64,000 nucleotides of DNA, from positions 186,001 to 250,000 of the forward strand of contig NZ_JBEWZI010000002.1 of assembly GCF_040566545.1 (NCBI RefSeq), in the 5' to 3' direction. This document shows positions 7,796 through 16,152 of the stretch, in pieces. The DNA comes from Uliginosibacterium flavum (lineage in GTDB: Bacteria; Pseudomonadota; Gammaproteobacteria; Burkholderiales; Rhodocyclaceae). Position 1 is the first letter of the stretch. Each line of letters opens with the position of its first letter. Under the pieces are notes generated by a model that made no database searches, was not told the origin of the DNA, and worked only from the letters and a program-made list of their open reading frames with translations. The position numbers and the translations under genes are program-made.

Positions 7796-9424
7796 ATGAG
7801 CCCGCACCGCCCCACCTCCAGTGCCAGCCCCCAAGGCTTCTTCCGCCTGCTGCCACGCACTGTGCGGGGTGCGGCGATTCTGGCCCTGGTGCTCGGCCTG
7901 GCGATTCCCAGTCTGCTGGCCTATTTCATCGAGCAACGCCTGAGCGTACAAGCCGCCCGCCATGAAATCCGGCTTGACCTGCGCAACGCCGTCGAAACCC
8001 TGGCCCTGAGCATGCGCCCGCTGCTATGGGAGCTGTCCCGCGAAAATGCCGAAGCGGTCGCCCAGGCTACCCTCAACGATGAGCGTTACGTCTCGATCAC
8101 GATCACCAGCGGGCTGGACGCACAGCCCTTCGTCAAACTGGAACGACCAGCCAATGCCGAGAATGCGGCCGCAGAACTGGCCAGCGACGAGCGTGATGTC
8201 CTGCACGAAGGCAAGGTGATCGGAAAACTCGTGGTCACCATGAGCACGGCCCCCTACCTGGCCGCGAGCCAGCGGGCCCTGCGCTGGAACACGCTACGCG
8301 TCGCAGTCATGCTGATCTGCTCCATAGGCCTGATCCTGCTGGTATTGCAGCGCCGCCTGTTTGCCCCGCTACAACAACTCACCCAGGCCACCAACCGCAT
8401 CGCCAACAAGCAATTCGCCACCCCCATTCAATTACCGCTGGATGATGAGTTTGGCGATGCTGGCGCCGCCATGGAACAGATGCGGCTGGCCTTGCTTGAA
8501 ACCTTTGATGCGCTAGGCGAGAAAAACCGCGAACTGGCCGACCACGCCGGACATCTGGAGCAGCGCGTCACCGAGCGCACTCTCGCCCTGTCACACGCCA
8601 ATGTCGAACTGCAGGGCGCATTGCAGCAGCTGCAGACGGCACAGGACAGCCTGGTCGAATCAGAAAAACTTGCCTCGCTGGGCCGTCTGGTCGCTGGCGT
8701 GGCGCATGAATTGAACACGCCGATCGGCAACGCCATGACTGTTGCATCCACGCTGGAGGAGCACTACCGTTCGCTGTTAACTGCTATGGAAGCCGGCACC
8801 CTGAAACGCTCGACCATGCAGGAGCTCCTCAACAGTACGCGTGACGGGCAGCAGTTGGTCTACCGCAATCTGGCGCGCGCGGCAGAGATCATTCAGCACT
8901 TCAAACAACTGGCCATCGACCAGACCAGCGAGATGCGCCGGAAGTTCGATCTGGCCGAAATGCTGGAAGAAGTGCTGATCACCCTGCGCCCGCACTTCAG
9001 GCATTCGCATCTGCAACTGGAGATTGATGTAGCGCCCGGCATCCTGATGGACGGCTTCCCCGGCCCGCTCGGTCAGGTCGTCACCAATCTGGCCCTGAAC
9101 GCCGCTTTCCACGCCTTCCCGCACCCGGAAGCAAACCATCGGGTGCACCTCAAAGTGAGTCTCACCGGGCCACAACAGGTGCTTCTCTGTGTCATGGACA
9201 ACGGCATCGGCATGACCGAGGACGTCCGCAAGCACGCCTTCGACCCCTTCTTCACAACCAAGTTAGGGCAAGGCGGTTCGGGACTGGGATTGCACATTGT
9301 GCGCAACATCGTCACCGGCCTGCTTGGTGGTCAGATCGAATTGCTCACCGAAGACGGTAAGGGCTGTGAATTCCGCATCACCCTGCCGCTATGTGCGCCC
9401 GGTCAAGAAGTCGTCGCTCCGTAA
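7796..9424 (+). CDS. membrane sensor histidine kinase (HAMP, coiled coil, HATPase)
   Basis: A 542-residue two-component kinase. TM1 is about 24-44, an extracytoplasmic sensor region of about 120 residues follows, TM2 is 167-185, then a HAMP-like linker (186-240), a long coiled coil (240-300), an H-box with the phospho-acceptor His304 in G-V-A-H-E-L-N-T-P-I, and an ATP-binding domain with N-L-A-L-N-A (N box), D-N-G-I-G-M and G-Q-G-G-S-G-L-G-L. ATG 7796 is preferred over an in-frame GTG at 7760. Its H-box resembles that of the kinase at 10323-11864, suggesting a duplicated family. It is bracketed by two copies of a small inverted-repeat element. No response regulator is directly adjacent; the REC-HD-GYP protein 2.4 kb downstream is a candidate partner. 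Confidence 0.9.
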   Translation: MSPHRPTSSASPQGFFRLLPRTVRGAAILALVLGLAIPSLLAYFIEQRLSVQAARHEIRLDLRNAVETLALSMRPLLWELSRENAEAVAQATLNDERYVSITITSGLDAQPFVKLERPANAENAAAELASDERDVLHEGKVIGKLVVTMSTAPYLAASQRALRWNTLRVAVMLICSIGLILLVLQRRLFAPLQQLTQATNRIANKQFATPIQLPLDDEFGDAGAAMEQMRLALLETFDALGEKNRELADHAGHLEQRVTERTLALSHANVELQGALQQLQTAQDSLVESEKLASLGRLVAGVAHELNTPIGNAMTVASTLEEHYRSLLTAMEAGTLKRSTMQELLNSTRDGQQLVYRNLARAAEIIQHFKQLAIDQTSEMRRKFDLAEMLEEVLITLRPHFRHSHLQLEIDVAPGILMDGFPGPLGQVVTNLALNAAFHAFPHPEANHRVHLKVSLTGPQQVLLCVMDNGIGMTEDVRKHAFDPFFTTKLGQGGSGLGLHIVRNIVTGLLGGQIELLTEDGKGCEFRITLPLCAPGQEVVAP

Positions 9425-9463
9425 ACGGGAGCGGCCACAGAAGCGATCCGGTGGCCGCAAACA

Positions 9464-9554
9464 ATTCCAATTCCAGATAGAGACGAGCCGCAGACACTGC
9501 TGTAGCACGGCAAAGCGCAGTCAACAAAGTATCGTTTCTATCTGGAGTTTGAAT
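9464..9554. repeat. MITE-like inverted-repeat element, copy 2
   Basis: About 91 bases with terminal ATTCCAATTCCAGATAGAGA and TTTCTATCTGGAGTTTGAAT. The core matches the copy at 7606-7710 but lacks roughly 14 internal bases (the GATGCGAAGACGAG part). The shared ends, core and deletion pattern point to a mobile non-autonomous element. Confidence 0.85.
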
Positions 9555-9631
9555 AAGGTGAGCGGCGTTTTGATGCACGTACGTCCCTGGCATCGCCGCC
9601 TGGCCGGTAGCGTGCCGCCGCTCTCCAGTGC

Positions 9632-10150
9632 TTACGGCGCAGAGGCTGCGGACTTGAGCGCAGCTTCCCCGGAAGCTTTCAGCGCCAGCAGCAGGCGCTC
9701 CGGCGTCAGGATGGCGATGCGCCCACGCAAGGGCTGCTTGCGTGCCAGCGCGAGCAAGAGCTTGTCACGCGTCACCAGCACCTCCACCGCAGCATCCCAG
9801 GCCGCCGTAACGAACTTCTGATCGTCGCGATCCTTGCAGCGCGGCAGCGTCGCAGCAAATTCGATTTGTGCCGCATCAGGCTCGGGCAGGCACTGCGCTA
9901 ATCCCGCGTAAGTGGCGTGGATCGCAAGCTGACGCTCGGGCGCAATCGCAAACTGATGGTAGGCCAGCACCCGCTGCAGCTCGTCCAGACAATCCGCACG
10001 CGTGAACAGGAGAGCACGCTCTTCCGCAATGAAAGCAGCAAGTTCAGACAGTTTAGGGTCCACGAAATGCCACAGCGCCATCACCACATTGGTATCAAGC
10101 AGCAGACGCAAGGGGCGAGAGGAGTCGTAACAAGGCAATAAATCAGGCAT
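9632..10150 (-). CDS. PIN-domain protein (putative toxin-type ribonuclease)
   Basis: A 172-residue PIN-fold protein. The acidic metal-binding positions are visible: D in L-L-L-D-T-N-V-V near residue 19, E in D-E-L-Q-R-V near 59, D in K-D-R-D-D-Q-K-F near 111-114, and D in V-T-R-D-K-L near 129. This resembles the COG1569-type PIN proteins annotated as toxin components. No small antitoxin gene lies next to it, and it is somewhat longer than typical VapC toxins, so a toxin function is only inferred. It is divergent from the haem-sensor kinase; the two long reading frames overlap at 10149-10150 only if the kinase's upstream frame is used. Confidence 0.75.
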   Translation of the reverse strand: MPDLLPCYDSSRPLRLLLDTNVVMALWHFVDPKLSELAAFIAEERALLFTRADCLDELQRVLAYHQFAIAPERQLAIHATYAGLAQCLPEPDAAQIEFAATLPRCKDRDDQKFVTAAWDAAVEVLVTRDKLLLALARKQPLRGRIAILTPERLLLALKASGEAALKSAASAP

Positions 10151-10322
10151 GGCCGGATTTTATTCGGTTTTCAGCCGGAGCTTCTTTCAACAGCTCGAAA
10201 CAGGCTTCGCGACACACGCCGCCTCGCCCTGCCCGCAAGTGCATGGCCGCTACGTCGGGATGATTTTCCGCCGTAGACACAGAACGAGCGCCCGAGTCGC
10301 GCCTACGCTTCATGGAGACCTC

Positions 10323-11864
10323 ATGCCCACACCGGCACAACCCCAGCATCAAGCCACGCTACGGCAACCGGTGTCCTTCGGCACCTGGCTGCTGCTGATG
10401 GGCGTGTGGGTGCTGCTGATCGCCGGATCGATGATTTTCAGCGTGAGCCAGATCCACGCCCGCACGACAGAACTGATGCGCGAAGGGGCACGCAACGTAT
10501 TCCATACCATCGTGGCCGCACGTCAGTGGAATGCCGATTCTCAGGGCGTGTATGTCATCACGGACAAGGCAACGAGTGCCAACCTGCATCTGAAAACACC
10601 GGATCGCGACATTGTCACGACTGATGGCAGGCAGCTCACCCGCATCAATCCCGCCTACATGACGCGCCTGATCGCGCAAGCGATTGCCCGCAACTCGAAT
10701 CTGCAGGTGCGTATCCCCAGCCTGAAGCCCATCAATCCGCTCAATGCCCCCGATGACTGGGAGGCACACGCTTTGCTGAGCTTCGAGCAAGGCGGCAGCG
10801 AAATATCTGCGTTGACGACGCGTGCCGATGGCAATCAGGAGTTTCGCTACATTGCTCCGCTGAAGGTCGTTGCAAGCTGCCAGAACTGTCATTCCGAACA
10901 GAGCTACAAGATCGGCGATGTGCGCGGCGGCATCAGCATCAGCCAGGCCTACGCCCCCGCGGCAGCGGCTGCTCGCCAGGAAATAATCCAGACTGCCCTG
11001 CGCCATTTGCTGGTCTTCGCGCTGCTGGCGGGCCTGAGCTATGCACTGCTGAAGCAGTTACGCAGACGCTGGGCCGAAACCGAGCAAAGTTTGAATGCAA
11101 AGGTACAAACCGAAAAAATGGCCTCGCTCGGGCGCCTGGTTACCGGTCTGGCTCACGAGCTCGACATCCCGATCAGTGTCGCCGTCAACGCCGTCTCACA
11201 AGGAAAACTCTGCTCAGAGACTCTCTGTCGACAACTGGAGCAGGACGAGATCCCGTCCGACGCGCTACGCCAAGGACTCAGCAGCCTGCAGCACAACGCC
11301 AACCAGGCACTGCGCTGCCTGCATCGGGCGGAAAGCCTGTTACAAGGCTTCAAACATTCATCCCTTGGCATCAATCAGGAAGAAAGCCGGCGCTTCGATC
11401 TGGCCGAGCTGATTACCGACACACTCCAGCCCCTGCACGACATCTACCAGCACTGTGCCGAGATCGAGGTGATTTGCCCGCCAGGCACTGAAATGAGCGG
11501 CGAGCCCGGCCTGCTCGAACAGATTTTCACCAATCTGCTGCGCAACAGCGTGCAGCACGGCTTCAAGGATGGCGCGCGTCAGGGCAGCATCCGCATCGAA
11601 GTCGCTGCACTGGAGGACAACACCCTGCGCATCAGCTACGCCGACGACGGTGCAGGCATGTCGGCAGAAACGCTGACCCATGTCTTCGAGCCCTTCTTCA
11701 GCACATGCCCCGACAGCAATGGCCGGGGACTCGGCCTATACATCTGCTATAGCCTCGTCACCACGCGGCTGGGCGGCAGCGTCCGCTGCGACAGTCTGCC
11801 CGGTGGCGGCACCCACTTCCTGATCACACTGCCGGTCTCTCTCAACAACCCCAAAAATCAGTGA
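10323..11864 (+). CDS. sensor histidine kinase with Tll0287-like haem-binding domain
   Basis: A 513-residue kinase. TM1 is about 20-41, then a Tll0287-like (DUF3365) periplasmic domain to about 220 carrying a c-type haem motif C-Q-N-C-H at 186-190, TM2 about 227-245, an H-box with His278 (G-L-A-H-E-L-D-I-P-I) and a HATPase domain (N-L-L-R-N-S, D-D-G-A-G-M, N-G-R-G-L-G-L). The H-box has Asp-Ile where the usual sequence is Asn-Thr. Redox, gas or light-linked sensing through the haem is plausible from the family but unproven. ATG 10323 follows GGAGACC. The stop is 7 bases before the response regulator start, indicating a kinase-regulator operon. Confidence 0.9.
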   Translation: MPTPAQPQHQATLRQPVSFGTWLLLMGVWVLLIAGSMIFSVSQIHARTTELMREGARNVFHTIVAARQWNADSQGVYVITDKATSANLHLKTPDRDIVTTDGRQLTRINPAYMTRLIAQAIARNSNLQVRIPSLKPINPLNAPDDWEAHALLSFEQGGSEISALTTRADGNQEFRYIAPLKVVASCQNCHSEQSYKIGDVRGGISISQAYAPAAAAARQEIIQTALRHLLVFALLAGLSYALLKQLRRRWAETEQSLNAKVQTEKMASLGRLVTGLAHELDIPISVAVNAVSQGKLCSETLCRQLEQDEIPSDALRQGLSSLQHNANQALRCLHRAESLLQGFKHSSLGINQEESRRFDLAELITDTLQPLHDIYQHCAEIEVICPPGTEMSGEPGLLEQIFTNLLRNSVQHGFKDGARQGSIRIEVAALEDNTLRISYADDGAGMSAETLTHVFEPFFSTCPDSNGRGLGLYICYSLVTTRLGGSVRCDSLPGGGTHFLITLPVSLNNPKNQ

Positions 11865-11871
11865 GTACGCC

Positions 11872-13419
11872 ATGAGCATCGAGAATGACGACATGTTCCT
11901 GCAGGAAGACACAGCGCAGCCCCAAGCCCCCCGCTACACTTGGAAGCTGCTGGTCGTGGATGATGAACCCGACGTGCGCGCGGTAACCCGCATGAGCCTG
12001 CGCAACTTCACGTTTGCCGAACGTTCCCTCGAATTCATCGAAGCCTCTTCGGCCGCCGAAGCCCTCGAAAAGCTCGAAGAACATCCAGATATTGCCGTAG
12101 CCCTGATCGACGTGGTAATGGAAACCGACGACGCCGGCCTGAAACTGGTCGAAGCCATCCGGGAGCGCTATCACAATAGTCTGATCCGCCTGATCATCCG
12201 CACCGGCCAGCCGGGCGCCGCGCCCGAGCGATTCGTGATCGACCACTATGACATTGACGATTACAAAGACAAAACCGAACTCACCACCACACGCCTCTAC
12301 ACCACCGTACGCAGCGCACTCAAGGCTTACCGCGACCTGTGCGCCATCGACATCAACCGCATGGGCCTGGAACGCCTGCTGGAAATTGCGCCAGAGATCT
12401 ACCGCCTGTCCAACATGTCGCTGCAGCAATTCTTCTCCGGCGTACTCACCCAGGTGGTCGGCCTGTGTCACCTCTCACCCACCTCCTTCATCTCCACCAT
12501 CGAAGGCGTGATTTCCACCGTCGAATGCGGCGAAAAGGCCGTGCACGCGGCCACCGGACACTTCATCGAATCCGAGCGTTTTCACGAAATCCACCTTCAG
12601 TTCTGCGAGGCGATCCAGACAGGAACCGAACCCACACTCCTGCGCGAGCACGCCTTCATCGTTCCTATCAAGCCCCAGAACAAGCCCGAAGGCTATATCT
12701 ATATCGAACCGACCATCCCGCTTAACGCCGACGACAAACGCCTGATCCGCCTGACCGCCCAGCAATGCGGCCACGCGCTGGACAACCTGCGCCTGCACAT
12801 CGATCTGGCCAACGCCTTTCGCTACGCCATCGACATGCTCGCCGAAGTCGCCGAATTCAAGGATCGCACCACCGGCCGACACATCGAACGGATTGCCAGC
12901 TATACCGAAAAACTGGCACTAGCGATGGGCTGCTCCTGCGCGGAAGCCGAGCACATGGGCGTTTCCAGCCGCCTGCACGATGTCGGCAAGATCGGCATTC
13001 CCGACGATATTCTCGGCAAGCCGGGCAAGCTGACGCCCGAAGAACTCCAGACCATGCAGACGCACCCGCGCATCGGTGGCAGCATTCTCGGCCACGACCG
13101 GGCCATGAACCTCGCCCGCGCCATTGCAATGAGCCATCACGAACGCTGGGACGGCAACGGCTACCCGCAGGGCATAGCCTCACAACAATTTCCACTGGCC
13201 GTACGCATCGTCAGCATCGTGGATGTATTCGACGCACTGGTCAGTCACCGCCCGTACAAGGAACCCTGGGACGTGCCAAGGGCGCGCGCTACCATCGTGG
13301 AGGGCAGCGGCAGCCAGTTCGATCCGGCCGTAGTCGAGGCTTTCCTGGGTCTGCTCGATGCCGGTGAATTCGATGCCATGATCGCCGAGGCGGGCAGCAA
13401 GCTGGAAACCTCGGCCTGA
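11872..13419 (+). CDS. response regulator: REC-DUF3369-HD-GYP (c-di-GMP phosphodiesterase)
   Basis: A 515-residue regulator. The receiver domain covers about 24-150 with D30/D31 and phospho-acceptor Asp80 (L-I-D-V-V-M). A DUF3369 module fills about 160-325. The HD-GYP domain has His369-Asp370 (R-L-H-D-V-G-K-I-G) and the H-H-E-R-W-D-G-N-G-Y-P segment near 422-432, so the catalytic motif is intact and c-di-GMP hydrolysis is expected. It is the likely target of the haem-sensor kinase that ends 7 bases upstream. Together they form a signal-controlled c-di-GMP-lowering module. Confidence 0.93.
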   Translation: MSIENDDMFLQEDTAQPQAPRYTWKLLVVDDEPDVRAVTRMSLRNFTFAERSLEFIEASSAAEALEKLEEHPDIAVALIDVVMETDDAGLKLVEAIRERYHNSLIRLIIRTGQPGAAPERFVIDHYDIDDYKDKTELTTTRLYTTVRSALKAYRDLCAIDINRMGLERLLEIAPEIYRLSNMSLQQFFSGVLTQVVGLCHLSPTSFISTIEGVISTVECGEKAVHAATGHFIESERFHEIHLQFCEAIQTGTEPTLLREHAFIVPIKPQNKPEGYIYIEPTIPLNADDKRLIRLTAQQCGHALDNLRLHIDLANAFRYAIDMLAEVAEFKDRTTGRHIERIASYTEKLALAMGCSCAEAEHMGVSSRLHDVGKIGIPDDILGKPGKLTPEELQTMQTHPRIGGSILGHDRAMNLARAIAMSHHERWDGNGYPQGIASQQFPLAVRIVSIVDVFDALVSHRPYKEPWDVPRARATIVEGSGSQFDPAVVEAFLGLLDAGEFDAMIAEAGSKLETSA

Positions 13420-13470
13420 GGCCTGCACAGAGCTCTCCGCAAACGCCGGCAAACAGACTAAGCTGGCGCC

Positions 13471-13959
13471 ATGCCCTGCTCCCGGAACCGCGCCCAGCCT
13501 GCCTCCCCAAGCCCCCTGCCGGAAGAAGCATGGCAGGCCTGGTGCGACGGCACGGCCCGCCCCAACCCCGGCCAGATCGGCCTCGGCGCGATCCTGCGCA
13601 GCCCGGCCGGCGAGGTACATTCCCTCTCGCAACGCAGCGTCAATCAAGGCTGCAACAACGAAGCCGAAGCCCTGGCGCTGCTCGCCACACTTGAACTGGC
13701 CCTGAGTCTGGATGTGCGCCAACTGCGCGTACATTGCGACAGCGACGTAGTCGTGCGCCTTGCTCAGGATGCGACCAGCACCGAAGCCGCTCGCCTCGCC
13801 CCGCTATTTGCGCAGGTACGCGAACGCATCGCCAGATTTGAACACGTGGAAATGAAATGGCTGCCGCAGCATCGCAATAACGAAGCCGACCAGCTCGCCC
13901 GCCAAGCCTTGGGCCTGCCGCCCCGCGCGCCTGCAAAACCGAAGCATAAAAACCGCTGA
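13471..13959 (+). CDS. RNase HI-family protein
   Basis: A 162-residue protein with an RNase H fold. The four catalytic acids are placed as in RNase HI: Asp26 (W-C-D-G-T-A-R-P-N-P-G), Glu64 (N-N-E-A-E-A-L-A-L), Asp90 (H-C-D-S-D) and Asp140 (H-R-N-N-E-A-D-Q-L-A-R). The first 20 residues are Pro/Ser-rich and outside the fold. It matches the shorter reverse-transcriptase-like RNase H family found beside the canonical rnhA. RNA:DNA hybrid cleavage is expected from the intact site. It is monocistronic and followed by repeats. Confidence 0.9.
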   Translation: MPCSRNRAQPASPSPLPEEAWQAWCDGTARPNPGQIGLGAILRSPAGEVHSLSQRSVNQGCNNEAEALALLATLELALSLDVRQLRVHCDSDVVVRLAQDATSTEAARLAPLFAQVRERIARFEHVEMKWLPQHRNNEADQLARQALGLPPRAPAKPKHKNR

Positions 13960-13964
13960 AACAC

Positions 13965-14042
13965 CTGCCCGAAGACCCGCACCTACATTGGGCTTGCAGG
14001 CAGGCACAGCGAAGAGGCAAGCCAGGTGCGGCTCTGCAGACA
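13965..14042. repeat. GAAGAGCCGC-type inverted repeat
   Basis: The left arm GAAGACCCGCACCT and the right arm AGGTGCGGCTCTGCAG flank GGCTTGCAGGCAGGCACAGCG. It is one copy of the dispersed repeat family of about 75 bases. Confidence 0.75.
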
Positions 14043-14049
14043 CGTGCAA

Positions 14050-14185
14050 ACCGCCCTCTCCCGCAAGCGGGCGAAGGAAACAGCCAAGGTCCGCACCGCC
14101 CTTACTCAGTCCTCAGCACTCATTGCTCAGCACTCTGCCGTAGGCAGCAAGCTCAGCACTCTGCCGCTGGCAGAAAGCTCAGTCC
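14050..14185. repeat. heptamer array with GC hairpins overlapping the yacG stop
   Basis: CCCTCTCCCGCAAGCGGGCGA is followed by CAGTCCTCAGCACTCATTGCTCAG heptamers and two CTGCCG(T/C)(A/T)GGCAG hairpins separated by another heptamer. On the minus strand the final ...GGACTGAGC supplies the yacG stop codon (TGA), so the array abuts the coding end. Confidence 0.8.
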
Positions 14186-14382
14186 TGCGTCGGATCCACA
14201 TCCGGCAAACTGCCATCCTGCCCAGCGACCCGATAGCTTTCGGCAGCCCAGGCACCGATATCGATGAGGCGGCAGCGATCCGAACAGAAAGGACGATACC
14301 GGCTCTCCGGCGTCCAGGGAACGGATTTGGCACAGGTCGGGCAGGCCACGATGCGGGGCGCCGGGGTTTTGGCTTGGGTCAC
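14179..14382 (-). CDS. yacG: DNA gyrase inhibitor / zinc-binding protein YacG
   Basis: A 67-residue protein of the YacG family, which binds GyrB and inhibits gyrase in E. coli. The zinc ligands are Cys14, Cys17, Cys33 and Cys37 (C-P-T-C ... F-C-S-D-R-C). They are followed by the conserved R-L-I-D-I-G-A-W-A motif. The start is a GTG at 14382; a longer in-frame reading upstream overlaps the GGDEF gene and lacks family similarity. It lies 28 bases after the GGDEF gene stop. Its last codons and stop come from the edge of a repeat array. Confidence 0.9.
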   Translation of the reverse strand: MTQAKTPAPRIVACPTCAKSVPWTPESRYRPFCSDRCRLIDIGAWAAESYRVAGQDGSLPDVDPTQD

Positions 14383-14410
14383 AGGAATTTCTTTCGGGAT
14401 GATGTGGGAA

Positions 14411-16147
14411 TCAGCTGCGGCCAGCCATGGCCCAGCAGTTCTTGCCCTCATTCTTGGCCTGATACATGGCCTGATCGGCGGCATGAATCAGGGCTTCGGA
14501 ATCGTGGCCATTCACCGGCGTCATGGCGATACCCAGGCTGATGGTGACGTGTGTGCTGCGCCCGTCGAATTCGAAGGCCAGTGAAGCGACCTTATTCACC
14601 ACACGACGAGCCAGATGCGTCAGGCAGTCGGTGCTGGGCTGTGCAATCAGGATGGCAAACTCATCGCCGCCCAGACGAAACAATAATTCATTGCGGCGAA
14701 TGACCTGATCGACCTCGCTGGCAATGCGCTGCAGGACCTGATCGCCGGCGTAATGGCCGAAGGCATCATTGACCTCCTTGAAACCATCCAGGTCAAACAG
14801 GATCAGGCCTAGATGCTCGCCCCTGCGCACCGACTCGGCCAGTTGGCGACCAATATCTTCGAGAAAGCGCCGGCGATTATAGAGATTGGTCAGCGGATCG
14901 CGTTCGGCCAGTTCCGTCAGTTTTTCCTTGGCATGCAAGGATTCGGTAATGTCTTCATAAATCCACACCCGGCCAATCGGGCGGCCGCCATCCGAGGCCG
15001 GCACAAGCGATGAAACCTCGCGCACGACCCGTCCGTCGACACAGTGAATGTCGTACTGCGCACCCTCACTGCGCTGGGCGACAACCTGTTCAACATGCTG
15101 ATGATAGGCATCGGCATCAATCCGCAAAGCCGCCGTTGCCTGGAGTACCGCATCGTCACGCATGCCGATCACCGCAGCACGTTCACCCAGTTGCCACATG
15201 TCGCAACACGTCTGGTTGATGTACACCACGCGCCGGTCACGATCCACAAAGAGAATGCCTACGGACAGGATCTCCAGCAAAGCCGAAAGACGCATCCGCT
15301 CGTCATTGCTGCGGCCCAGATAATGCTCTTTCAGTGCCTGTGCACGGCGCAGCGCCGCGACAGTTTCCAGCAGCTTCAAATCCGCATCCTTGCGCGGCTG
15401 GATATCCTGTGCCGAGAAACGCAATCCGCTTATCTCACCCGCCTTGTCATGCAGTGGATAGCAACGGCAGCTGCACCAGAACACCGACTCGTCCTTGCGT
15501 TGCACGCGCAGCTCGACGCTGTCCAGCGCCTCACCCTGCAAGGCACGCGCCATCATGTCGCGCAGGGTTGGCCGATCCCGGTTATAGATCCACAGTTCCA
15601 CCGGATCGACGGCGGCCAGACACGCCTCCTGCGAATACCCGGTCAAAGTCTGCATGCCCGGATTCACCCAGCGCAAGCGCCCATCCAGCCCGAAAACCAA
15701 CTCCAGCCCGAGCATGTCTTCGGCCAGCTGGCGGTAATACTCCACCTCCTGCTGCAAGCTGACGATGCGCGCATCGCGGGGGTCCAGCAACTGGCGCAGG
15801 CCGGCATGCATCTGATCAAACAAGGGCCAGTCATAACTGTCCAAGGGTGCCAGCACGCCGGTGCGCACGCAGCTTTCAATACTGTGCGCCATACGCCGCG
15901 CGTGCGACATCGCCAGCTCCCGCGCGATGAGAAAGGCAAACAGCACCAGCGCCCACACCAACACGCCAATCACAACGGCTTCCAGCGCATCGAGGCCCGC
16001 CACACGTTCTGAACGCAAATCCAGAGCGAAATCGAGCAGCCCTGCCAGAACCCCCGTCGCCACGGCATACAGCTGGCAGGTCAGAATCCAGCGCCGCAGC
16101 GTCAGGCCTTGCGGGACAAAAATGGCAGGATCCGGGAGCAGTCTCAC
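14411..16147 (-). CDS. membrane PAS-PAS-GGDEF protein (putative diguanylate cyclase)
   Basis: About 578 residues. Two membrane segments lie near the N-terminus (R-R-W-I-L-T-C-Q-L-Y... and A-V-V-I-G-V-L-V-W-A-L-V). Two PAS domains follow (about 115-235 with L-V-F-G-L-D-G-R-L-R-W-V-N, and 260-375 with I-L-F-V-D-R-D-R-R-V-V-Y-I-N), then a GGDEF domain with an intact L-G-G-D-E-F. The inhibitory I-site position reads R-R-N-E in place of R-x-x-D, so product inhibition may be weak. I place the start at GTG 16147, 5 bases after the argA stop, because upstream sequence in this frame lies inside argA; this start is uncertain. Co-transcription with argA is likely. Confidence 0.85.
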   Translation of the reverse strand: MRLLPDPAIFVPQGLTLRRWILTCQLYAVATGVLAGLLDFALDLRSERVAGLDALEAVVIGVLVWALVLFAFLIARELAMSHARRMAHSIESCVRTGVLAPLDSYDWPLFDQMHAGLRQLLDPRDARIVSLQQEVEYYRQLAEDMLGLELVFGLDGRLRWVNPGMQTLTGYSQEACLAAVDPVELWIYNRDRPTLRDMMARALQGEALDSVELRVQRKDESVFWCSCRCYPLHDKAGEISGLRFSAQDIQPRKDADLKLLETVAALRRAQALKEHYLGRSNDERMRLSALLEILSVGILFVDRDRRVVYINQTCCDMWQLGERAAVIGMRDDAVLQATAALRIDADAYHQHVEQVVAQRSEGAQYDIHCVDGRVVREVSSLVPASDGGRPIGRVWIYEDITESLHAKEKLTELAERDPLTNLYNRRRFLEDIGRQLAESVRRGEHLGLILFDLDGFKEVNDAFGHYAGDQVLQRIASEVDQVIRRNELLFRLGGDEFAILIAQPSTDCLTHLARRVVNKVASLAFEFDGRSTHVTISLGIAMTPVNGHDSEALIHAADQAMYQAKNEGKNCWAMAGRS

Positions 16148-16152
16148 AGGCT

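Noticed and set aside
7606..9554. Composite transposon carrying the histidine kinase
   Set aside because: The flanking elements are about 100 bases with no transposase; nothing shows that the whole segment moves as one unit, so only the repeats themselves are annotated.
14044..14178. Possible CRISPR array from the heptamer repeats
   Set aside because: Units are 7 bases in tandem with no spacers of regular length, and no cas genes are present in the window.
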